Below are positions 6,116 to 12,943 of a DNA stretch of 12,943 nt, piece after piece. The translations under genes were made by a program, and so were the position numbers. The stretch spans positions 1 to 12,943 of the forward strand of contig CAUYUA010000278.1 in assembly GCA_963575675.1 (NCBI GenBank), in the 5' to 3' direction. Position 1 is the stretch's first letter, and the number at the start of each line of letters is the position of its first letter. The notes beneath the pieces were generated by a model that saw nothing but the letters and a program-made list of their open reading frames with translations, had not been told where the DNA came from and searched no databases. This DNA comes from CAUYUA01 sp963575675 (GTDB taxonomy: Bacteria; Pseudomonadota; Alphaproteobacteria; Azospirillales; Azospirillaceae).

Positions 6116-8444
6116 TTATGGCTTTCTCTGCGCTTTGCTCATCAAACGCCAAAGGCTCAAAGGCGTTGCAGGCATATCAACATGCTCAACGCCCAAATCG
6201 TGAAGAGCGTCAACAATCGCATTGATGACCGTCGGAGGAGCCCCAATAGCGCCAGCTTCTCCCGCGCCCTTCATTCCCAAAAGATTGGTTCGACACGGAA
6301 CCGAATTTAAATGAAGCCGTATGAACGGCGCTCCTTCCGCGCGCGGCAAAGCATAGTCGCTAAAAGACCCTGTCAGAAGCTGTCCCGAATCCGAATCAAA
6401 AACACACGCCTCAAAAAGCGCTTGCCCAATTCCCTGAACAACGCCGCCGTGAACTTGCCCGGCGACCAACCGTGGATTCAACACAGTCCCAAAATCATCG
6501 GCCACGCTATAGGCGACGATCTCGACCGCTCCGGTTTCAGGATCGATTTCAACCTCGCACACATGAGTTCCGTTCGGATAGGTGTTGGCGGGCGGACGCC
6601 AACGGGCGGTCGCCATGAAAACAGGTTTGCCCTTTTCGACGCTCCGAGACGCCGCACACGCACTTCCTCGCAACTCCACCCAATGATTGGAGCCGACGGC
6701 GGAAAACGCGCCGTCGCGAAACTCAATGGCCTCAATCGCAACGCCGAACGCATCAGCCGCCGCTTTGCGCATCGTTTCCAGAATTTTATCGGCGCATTCC
6801 GCAATCGCCGCGCCCCCCACCGGAATTGAGCGCGATCCATCGGTTCCCGCGCCCCACGCCACGCGATCCGTGTCGCCTTGGACAATCGTTACGACGTCCG
6901 GATCTACGCCTAAACGCTCGCACACGATTTGTTTGTAGGCCGTTTCATGTCCTTGGCCATTGCTCTGAGCGCCAATCATCACCGTCACCGCGCCGTCGAC
7001 GGAAACCTCGATGACGGCTTGTTCCGGCCCTCCACCCGCAGAACATTCGATGTAACTCGACAAACCCAAACCGCGCAATCGCCCGCGTTGCATGGCTTTA
7101 CGCCGCCGTTCGGGAAAACCCCGCCGCGTCGGCCAACGCCAAAGCGTCGTCAAGGGTGCGCGCAAAGTCGCCGCAATCATAGGTTTCGCCCAATGGCGTC
7201 GCATAAGGCATGGACTCAGGCGAAATGAAATTCGGTCGCCGCAGCGCCGCCGGGTCCATTTGCAACCTTCGCGCGGCGACATCAACCAAACGCTCAACGA
7301 TGTAAGCGGCCTCTGGACGCCCTGCCCCGCGATAAGCGTCAACGGGTTGCGTGTTGGTGTAAACGCCGCGCACGCGGGCGTATATGGCGGGCGTTTTATA
7401 ACATCCCGCCAACATCGCCGTACATCCCTCGGTGGGAATATAGGGTCCATAGGCCGACAGATACGCCCCCATATTGGCGTTAATGTCGGCGCGCAACGCC
7501 AAAAAACGCCCCTCCACATCGAGAGCCAACGCAGCAAGCGTCACGTGGTCGCGGCCGTGGTTGTCGCTGACGAAGCTCTCCGAGCGGGTGGCGACCCATT
7601 TCACAGGTCTGCCGAGTTGACGCGCGGCAAACAGAACCAACGCATATTCCGGATAAAGAAAAATCTTCACGCCAAAGCCGCCGCCGACGTCCGGCGTAAT
7701 GACTCGGATTGTTTGCTCCGGCGCACGAAACACATACCGCGCCAACTGTTGGCGCAGCGCGTGAACGCCCTGGCGGGGAACGATCAGAGTCATTCGCCCG
7801 GTTCCGGCCTCGACGGTTCCTATGGCCGCGCGGCACTCCAGAGGATTCGGAATGACTCGATTGTTTATAAGAGGCAGTTCCACAACGTGAGCCGCTTCTT
7901 GAAATGCGCGCTCGACCGCCGTTGCGTCGCCCTTTTCCCAATCAAACGCGATGTTGCCCGGAGCATGCGTTGGCCACAGCGCTTGAGCGGTCTCCGACAA
8001 AGCCGTCGCTGTGTCTGTTGCCGATGTCTGCGGCGCATATTTTACTTCAACAAGCTCCGCCGCCTCACGCGCCGCCGCTTCGGTCTCCGCCACCACGAAG
8101 GCCACCGGGTCGCCGACATGACGCACGGTCTTCTCCGCCAACACCGAGCGCGGCGCCAACGCAATGGGGCGTCCGTCGCGCTGCGTCAATGGAGACAAAC
8201 AAGGAATTCCGCCGATTCCCGCCGATTCTAAATCTGCGGCGACAATCACCGCCAAAACGCCCGGAATAGCGCGCGCGCGTGAGGCGTCTATGCCTTGGAT
8301 ATCGGCATGCGCATGGGGCGAGCGCGTTACTGCGCCCCACGCTTGATTGGGCAAGGATATATCCGCGACATAGCGCCCCTTGCCGGTGAGAAAGCGAATA
8401 TCCTCGCTGCGTAAAGCAGGTTGACCGACGCCGAATTTGGTCAT
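6116..8444 (-). pseudogene. Form II CoxL-like / xanthine dehydrogenase-type molybdopterin subunit, one frameshift
   Basis: This is the large molybdenum-cofactor subunit of the xanthine dehydrogenase/aerobic CO dehydrogenase family. The ATG at 8444 (MTKFGVGQPALRSEDIRFL) fits the family start. From that start VGGGFG is at about 253-258 and AYRGAGRPE at about 370-378. AYRGAGR is the form II signature; true form I CO dehydrogenases have AYxCSFR, so CO oxidation should not be assumed. The C-terminal KGAGEAGAIG carries the catalytic Glu. After ADAAGF the frame stops at 7098, while the next frame continues FPERRRKAMQRGRLRG. One extra T in the TTTT at 7115-7118 (minus strand) explains it; removing it gives 776 codons, normal for the family. 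The FAD and 2Fe-2S subunits usually encoded beside it are missing on both sides, so substrate is unknown. Confidence 0.87.
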
Positions 8445-8627
8445 GCGCAACTCGATTCAAAAAAAGAAGGGCAATCGCATTATACTCTGATTGCTCGAAA
8501 ATCTGAACGCCGCTTTAAAAATTATGACTTAGAGATCGCAACACCAATAAGCCGAATAATCAACACACGTCCCTTAAACTTTATGGAAAAATTGTATAAT
8601 AAATGAAGCAACAAAAAAAAAGAACCG
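8445..8627. other. AT-rich spacer, no confident gene
   Basis: Base composition changes abruptly to AT-rich immediately upstream of the coxL-like start. The stretch holds short A-runs and a TATAAT hexamer at 8595-8600 on the plus strand, with no good -35 hexamer 17 bases before it. I see no protein-like frame here. The full spacer, 8445-8967, also holds the small basic ORF and the toxin-like remnant listed separately. Confidence 0.5.
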
Positions 8628-8768
8628 ATGAAAACACGCCGTCAAATCACGATTTCTAAAAAACTAAAAAAGATACAAGTTATTCTCTATCGCCTCATGA
8701 AAAAATTTGATATTGCCTATTGTCGTGTCAATGCTTTCAGTAAAGCAAAAAAGAGAGCATTTAGATAA
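8628..8768 (+). CDS. Possible 46-residue basic protein, unknown
   Basis: The frame runs ATG at 8628 to TAA at 8766-8768. The product is strongly basic: roughly a third Lys/Arg, with clusters MKTRRQ, SKKLKKIQ and SKAKKRAFR, and a short hydrophobic stretch VILYRL. It matches nothing I recognise. A TATAAT hexamer lies 27 bases upstream, but the ribosome site is only a purine-rich A-run. AT-rich DNA generates such Lys-rich frames by chance, so this may be spurious; a small nucleic-acid-binding protein is the alternative. Confidence 0.25.
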   Translation: MKTRRQITISKKLKKIQVILYRLMKKFDIAYCRVNAFSKAKKRAFR

Positions 8769-8851
8769 AACCTGGAAAGACTGTTTTTCTTAAGTATTGA
8801 ATCTTTCGGTTGACGACATGAGCATCCTTGTGCTCCGATTGCAAAAATCGG

Positions 8852-9010
8852 CTATGTCGCCGCTTTCGTAAGTTTGGAGCGTTCTTGCTGAACGAATGAA
8901 TTGGGTCGTTTCTTGAAAACGTAAATGCATACAGGACTTCCGCCATAGAAAACAGAAATGAGTCGCCATGATCGATGTCGCGCAAGCGCTCTAGGTTCCA
9001 TTTTTCCAAA
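8852..9010 (-). pseudogene. Possible remnant of a RelE/HigB-like toxin
   Basis: In one minus-strand frame the last 45 or so codons read SWRLISVFYGGSPVCIYVFK then KRP, an NSFVQQERSKLTKAAT segment and a stop. The order hydrophobic strand, V-F-Y, small turn, V-x-I-x-V-F-K-K, polar helix is that of the C-terminal half of Gp49/HigB-type RelE-superfamily toxins. There is no start codon with a ribosome site, the N-terminal half is missing or in another frame, and the stretch overlaps the 5' end of the kinase gene on the opposite strand. No antitoxin is visible. Chance similarity is possible. Confidence 0.2.
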
Positions 9011-9027
9011 GCCTCTCACGATCGGAG

Positions 9028-10188
9028 TTGGAAAGCATTGCCTCATTGGGTGAGGTGCGCGAGTACGAGGATCAGAAACTAATCTTCTCGGAAGGAGACA
9101 TGGCTGATTGTCTTTATGTGGTCCTAGAAGGAAACGTAAAGATTAGTCGTTTCGACGTTGACAACAATGAGTTAATATTGGCCAGGTTATCTCCCGGAGA
9201 ATATTTCGGAGAACTTGCGATCATTGATGGAGGCCAAAGGTCTGCGGCTGCAATCACGCTAAGCCATTGTCACATGTTTCTGATCCAAAGAGACCTGTTT
9301 TTCGATCGTTTAACATTGCTTCCGCCTTTATTTGTCCGCCTTCTGAACGAACTCAGCCGAAAGGTGCGCGAAACCACGGAAAAACTTTTCCGAGAAGAAC
9401 TCGAAGGACGAGTGCGCGCCGCCGAAGCTGAAACCATGCGACATCGCTCCATTACGCACATGGTTACCGGCGTCGCTCATGAGTTGAACACGCCATTGGG
9501 AAACGCAACCACCGCCGCATCTTATTTTTCAGATCGTTTTGATGAGCTGTTAAAAGACATGCCTTCGCTTGGACCTTCGGAAGCGTTCCGGCGGATGCAA
9601 GAGCTACAGCCTGCATTGCCGCTTTTGTTGACGAGCCTGCAACGTGCGGGAAAACTTGTTCAAACATTCTCTTTGGTGGCCGCAAGTCAGCAAACAGAGC
9701 CGCTCGGATGCTATAATCTTCGTGATTTGATTACGGACGCCGTCGCTCAATTCCGATCTCGACCACCTGAACACTCCCATAAAATAACCGTCAGAATGAG
9801 GTCTGGAACAATCCCGTCGGGCGCTCCGTGGAAAGGGTATAGCAATCATTTCTTCCGTATATTGGTCAATATTTTGACCAATGTTGACGACCACGCTTAT
9901 GAAGCTGAAGGGCCTATTGAAATTGAAATTACCGGCGTGCGTTTTCGGGAAAAGCCTGCGTATGCTTTGACGGTGCGTGATTTTGGTTGTGGAATCGCAC
10001 AAGAGAATTTGGGTAAAATTTTTGACGCCTTCTATACGACGGCGCGTGGACGCGGTCGAACCGGATTAGGGTTAACGGTTGCTCTCAACACGGTGACAGG
10101 GCCGTTAAAGGGAAAACTAGAGGTGTTTTCAAAGCCGGGTCTTGGAACGGCAATGACAGTCGTTTTCCCGCAGCAAATACAAACATAA
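9028..10188 (+). CDS. Soluble histidine kinase with N-terminal cyclic-nucleotide-binding domain
   Basis: From the TTG at 9028 it has 386 residues and no TM helix. Residues 1-95 are a CRP-type cNMP-binding fold, with FGELAIIDGGQRSAAA as the phosphate-binding cassette (Glu62, Arg71-Ser72). A coiled linker at about 105-138 precedes the H-box GVAHELNTPLGN, His151 being the phosphorylated residue. The ATPase core follows: N-box LVNILTNVDDHAYE (278-291), G1 DFGCGIA (318-324), F-box IFDAFYTT (331-338), G2 GRTGLGLT (343-350). It should autophosphorylate in response to a cyclic nucleotide or similar ligand. No response regulator is nearby. The true N-terminus is probably upstream: the same frame reads VPFFQSLSRSELESI just before the TTG, typical of this fold, but is cut from an ATG at 8968 by TAG at 8992. 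The TTG has no well-spaced ribosome site. Confidence 0.85.
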   Translation: MESIASLGEVREYEDQKLIFSEGDMADCLYVVLEGNVKISRFDVDNNELILARLSPGEYFGELAIIDGGQRSAAAITLSHCHMFLIQRDLFFDRLTLLPPLFVRLLNELSRKVRETTEKLFREELEGRVRAAEAETMRHRSITHMVTGVAHELNTPLGNATTAASYFSDRFDELLKDMPSLGPSEAFRRMQELQPALPLLLTSLQRAGKLVQTFSLVAASQQTEPLGCYNLRDLITDAVAQFRSRPPEHSHKITVRMRSGTIPSGAPWKGYSNHFFRILVNILTNVDDHAYEAEGPIEIEITGVRFREKPAYALTVRDFGCGIAQENLGKIFDAFYTTARGRGRTGLGLTVALNTVTGPLKGKLEVFSKPGLGTAMTVVFPQQIQT

Positions 10189-10252
10189 AAACGCTTGTCG
10201 CGACCAACGAACCTATTGACGGAATCTTTTAGGAGTCTCACCTTTTGTCTTG

Positions 10253-10281
10253 TTGACACAAAGCTCTTTCCAGAAAAATAT
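10253..10281 (+). promoter_or_regulatory. Weak candidate promoter for the chemoreceptor gene
   Basis: TTGACA at 10253-10258 is a perfect -35 hexamer. Seventeen bases later lies AAATAT (10276-10281), a poor -10. It falls in the 234-base gap between the kinase and the chemoreceptor. No clear flagellar sigma-28 motif was seen in this gap. Confidence 0.2.
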
Positions 10282-10422
10282 GCGGGATTTTAAGCTGAAA
10301 AAACCGTTTTGCTTTTTACATTGATAACCCGTCAAGAACCAGCTTTAGTATAACTCCAGAAAGAGAGATGACGCAGCCGTCGAATAGGCTGCGGCCTGTT
10401 CGGAAGATGAGGGCCCTGGTTC

Positions 10423-12084
10423 ATGGCAAGAATAACGATTGATTTCAAAATAACGATCGCGATTTTAACGGTCGTCATGACGATGGCTCTATCGCTCTTT
10501 TGGATATGCTCGGAACTTGCGCGCCAGGAGAGAGATTTAGGAAAAGTCATCGAATTCATGAAAAACGAAGATAGTCAGAAGGCAAGAGTCGGCAGCTTCC
10601 AAGATTCAGTTCAAAATTTATACGCGAAAAGCATCTCTCTGTCATCAACAATAACCATCGGCGGCGGTGGAGCCCTATTTATTGTCGTCATCGGATTCGG
10701 AGCGCTCAGAGTCCAGCTCCTGACGCCTTTGAAACAGCTGCGTCAGGCAATGGCGTTGATGATCGAAAAAAAGCGACTTGATTTGGAGATTCCATATCTG
10801 AATCGTCATGACGAAATCGGCGATATGGCGCGCAGCGTGGCGATCTTCAAAGAGCACGCCATTGAAAGTCGGCAGATCACCGAAAACCAATGCGTGTTGC
10901 AGCAAAAATCAGAGATCATGAAACGCGACGCTCTGCATCAAATGGCGGAAACAGTCGAGAATGAGACTCGTAATGTCGTCAGTCAGGTGGCGGAGCGCAC
11001 GCAAAGAATGTCCGACAACGCAAGAGCAATGTCGGAAGCGGTGGAGCTGGTAAGCGCGAACTCCACAGAGGCTGCAGGCGCCGCCGAATCCGCCATGTCG
11101 ACGGCGCAAGCCGTCGCTTCCGCCTCTGAACAACTTTCCGCTTCGATTCGCAGCATCAAAGAACAAGTGCGACACGCCGGAGAAGTCACGCGAGTCGCCG
11201 TTAGTCGCTCCTCTGAAACTCAGGACGCCATTCGCTCTTTGTCCGACGCCGTTGGCCGAATCGGCGTTGTCGCCAAACTCATTGAAAGCATCGCCAGTCA
11301 AACCAATCTTTTGGCTCTCAACGCCACCATCGAAGCCGCTCGCGCCGGAGACGCCGGGCGCGGCTTCGCTGTCGTCGCCAATGAGGTCAAAAGCTTGGCC
11401 ACTCAAACGGCCAATTCCACCGCCGAAATTACGCGCATGATCGCCGATATTCAATCCGTCACCGGCTCTGCCGTCAACGCCGTTTCCGGCGTGCGCGAAA
11501 CCATCGGTGAAATCGACGAAATCGCCATCGCCATTGCTGACGCCGTCGAAGAGCAGGCCGCCGCCACACAAGAAATCGCTCGGAATGTGATCGAAACATC
11601 CAACGCCGCTCGCGAGGTCTCCACGCGCATCGCTCAAGTCTCCACAGAAGCCTCCAACACCGGACAACAAGCCGGTTGTGTGCATGCCGTCGCCTTGGAG
11701 GTGGCTGAAAGCGTCATTCAGCTTCAAGACGTCTTAATTCGCGTTGTTCGCACCTCCACTCGTGAAGTTGATCGACGACGTGAGTTGCGCATTACTGTTG
11801 GAGCGCCTTGTCGCGTCGTCACGCCGATCGGAGAATGGCGCGGAACTGTGCGAAACCTTTCTGAAGGCGGCGCTCTTCTTGGAGACCTGCCTGAAATACC
11901 GGATGGAATCCGAGGCTCGTTGCATTTGTTGCAAGATTTTTCCGTTGCTCTTCCCTTTAAATCTCTAAGCACCGATAAATCCGGATTACACACTCAGTTT
12001 CAGTGGCCTCAGCCGATCCAAGAAAGTTATGGGCAGTATTTCTTAGCCTTGGCAGAGAAAAACGGGATAAATCTTGCCGCTTAA
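10423..12084 (+). CDS. Methyl-accepting chemotaxis protein with C-terminal PilZ domain
   Basis: An intact 553-residue receptor. TM1 is at about 9-28 and TM2 at about 77-99, with only about 48 residues between them in the periplasm, too short for a usual ligand domain. A HAMP domain (about 95-150, with DEIGDMARSVAIFKE) leads into the cytoplasmic coiled coil. The conserved hairpin tip ASQTNLLALNATIEAARAGD and GRGFAVVANEVKSLA is at 291-326 and binds CheW/CheA. Residues about 448-545 form a PilZ domain, with c-di-GMP motifs RxxxR (Arg452-Arg456) and NxSxxG (Asn478-Gly483). Receptors of this layout let c-di-GMP tune taxis, as shown for Tlp1 of Azospirillum. No CheR/CheB-tethering pentapeptide ends the protein. 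GAGG lies 12 bases before the ATG. It follows the kinase on the same strand, 234 bases away. Confidence 0.93.
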   Translation: MARITIDFKITIAILTVVMTMALSLFWICSELARQERDLGKVIEFMKNEDSQKARVGSFQDSVQNLYAKSISLSSTITIGGGGALFIVVIGFGALRVQLLTPLKQLRQAMALMIEKKRLDLEIPYLNRHDEIGDMARSVAIFKEHAIESRQITENQCVLQQKSEIMKRDALHQMAETVENETRNVVSQVAERTQRMSDNARAMSEAVELVSANSTEAAGAAESAMSTAQAVASASEQLSASIRSIKEQVRHAGEVTRVAVSRSSETQDAIRSLSDAVGRIGVVAKLIESIASQTNLLALNATIEAARAGDAGRGFAVVANEVKSLATQTANSTAEITRMIADIQSVTGSAVNAVSGVRETIGEIDEIAIAIADAVEEQAAATQEIARNVIETSNAAREVSTRIAQVSTEASNTGQQAGCVHAVALEVAESVIQLQDVLIRVVRTSTREVDRRRELRITVGAPCRVVTPIGEWRGTVRNLSEGGALLGDLPEIPDGIRGSLHLLQDFSVALPFKSLSTDKSGLHTQFQWPQPIQESYGQYFLALAEKNGINLAA

Positions 12085-12132
12085 TGTCCGATGTCGCATG
12101 TGTTTGATGCATCGGAACTCATGAATGAAAAA

Positions 12133-12164
12133 CAGAATGGGTCCAGGAACTTGTGTCTCAATCG
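12133..12164 (-). repeat. Possible third, diverged copy of the dispersed repeat
   Basis: GGTCCAGGAACTTGTGTCTC, starting at 12140, aligns with GGTCCAGAGACTGTGTCCCC at 6074 with one gap and few mismatches, and about 13 of 17 bases of the sequence ending in GGTCCAG also match the reverse complement of the left copy. It coincides with the terminator stem below, so part of the likeness may come from the stem itself. Confidence 0.35.
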
Positions 12165-12178
12165 CTGGACCCTTTTAA
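12139..12178 (+). terminator. Bidirectional intrinsic terminator between convergent genes
   Basis: GGGTCCAG (12139-12146) pairs perfectly with CTGGACCC (12165-12172) around an 18-base loop and is followed on the plus strand by TTTTAATT. On the minus strand the stem is followed by CTGTTTTTC (from 12129-12134 region), so it can also serve the convergent hydrolase gene. It begins 55 bases after the chemoreceptor stop. Confidence 0.75.
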
Positions 12179-12214
12179 TTCCATCCAAATTTTGGCCAAA
12201 CTCGCGGCCAGAGA

Positions 12215-12943
12215 TCACTCTTTAAGAAAGTCTCTGACGCATGTCAGAAAACGACCTCGGTCATAGATATGAGGAGCGTGGTCTGCTTCTTCAAAAAGAA
12301 ATAAACGCGATCCCGGAATTGATTGACGCACATAGTGGGCGGTTTCAACACTGTAATAATTGCTTTCTCCGCCATAGATCAACAATGTTTGAACCGTGAT
12401 GCGTGACAAAACAGGACGATAATCCGCTTGTCCCAAACTTTCCCAAATAGCAATCAGAGGTTCCGGACTAAGACGACTTAATCTTTCTCTGAGTTTCTGA
12501 ATGCCTCGCGAATTAGCTCTGACTTGCTCTCGCGCACGCGAATTACGCCCATCTGTCACCAACCGTAAAACAGTCTCGGAAAATCGCGATGCAAAGATTC
12601 GATGAAGGCTTGGTTGCGCTCAGCGGAGAATTCTCCATAAATTCCCAATCCCCATGATGAATCCGTGATCAATCGAGGAGATTGATCAATAATTCCCAAA
12701 CATTTGATCGCATCGCATCCATAATCGGCAATGTATTGCCACAGCGTGAGCGCTCCCATAGAGTGGCCAATGACGATAGGCTGATTGATTCGAAAATGGG
12801 TGAGCAGACATTGCAAATCTGTCGCCATGCGTTTGACCGAAAACTGCGTTTTTTGTCCGCTCAACGGACGCCCGCCGTGACCTCGCGCATCACAGGCGTA
12901 GACTGTGTAATCGTGAGCAAGATCGGCTCCTATGTAAGCGTTC
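12215..12943 (-). pseudogene. Alpha/beta hydrolase, frameshifted and cut by the window edge
   Basis: The frame is open from the right edge: DLAHDYTVYACDARGHGGRP, then PIVIGHSMGALTLWQYIADY. The nucleophile elbow GHSMG supplies the catalytic Ser. This frame stops at 12556, and the next frame takes over with FPETVLRLVTDGRNS-type sequence and the C-terminal part: LLIYGGESNYYSVETAHYVR, FEEADHAPHIYDRGRF (catalytic His) and the stop at 12215. One missing base beside GG at 12578-12579 explains the shift. The Asp of the triad is not obvious; GGESNYY occupies the place where GxxD is usual. The cap region is small. Substrate cannot be predicted. The start lies outside the window. Confidence 0.8.

Noticed and set aside
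8205..8226. Tandem CCGCCGATTC within the coxL-like gene.
   Set aside because: It encodes a plausible Gly-Ile-Gly-Gly-Ile segment in frame and needs no special explanation.
10909..11727. A 272-codon minus-strand frame opposite the chemoreceptor.
   Set aside because: The plus strand encodes an intact receptor signalling domain; the antisense frame is Gly/Asp-rich and has no recognisable motif.

Overview
The window looks like part of an alphaproteobacterial chromosome, perhaps Rhodospirillales-like. That placement is an inference from gene content: a CbiG-CobJ cobalamin fusion, a chemoreceptor with a C-terminal PilZ domain, a form II CoxL-like molybdenum hydroxylase subunit and a FliL-like periplasmic protein. 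No rRNA, tRNA, CRISPR array or intact transposase was found.

Left part (about 1-8450), all genes on the minus strand. In coordinate order it holds the first 50 or so codons of a short-chain dehydrogenase running into a G-rich tract, a secreted FliL-like protein, leuC, pyrB, a cbiG-cobJ fusion and a CoxL/xanthine-dehydrogenase-type large subunit. Each is separated from its usual partners (leuD, pyrC, other cob genes, coxM/coxS). leuC, pyrB, cbiG-cobJ and coxL are all recognisable over full length but broken by small indels, mostly one missing base in a short homopolymer. Undoing the indels I infer gives lengths that are multiples of three and normal protein sizes (about 472, 313, 596 and 775 residues). 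This is either recent inactivation of metabolic genes or uncorrected assembly error; the sequence alone cannot separate the two.

The junctions between these genes are unusual. Three of them carry a perfect or near-perfect 16-17 bp tandem duplication (1268-1301, 2899-2930, 4031-4062). A 32-bp sequence at 1253-1284 recurs inverted at 6064-6095, 27 of 32 bases identical, so the two copies bracket leuC-pyrB-cbiG-cobJ like terminal inverted repeats. A looser third relative lies in the terminator at 12133-12164.

Centre (8445-8967). An AT-rich spacer carries a possible 46-residue basic ORF and a degenerate stretch that may be the end of a RelE/HigB-like toxin.

Right part (8968-12943). Two plus-strand signalling genes are intact apart from one amber codon: a soluble histidine kinase with an N-terminal cyclic-nucleotide-binding domain, and a two-TM chemoreceptor with a PilZ (c-di-GMP) domain. 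They suggest nucleotide second-messenger control of motility. A likely bidirectional terminator separates them from a convergent alpha/beta hydrolase gene that is frameshifted and cut by the window edge.
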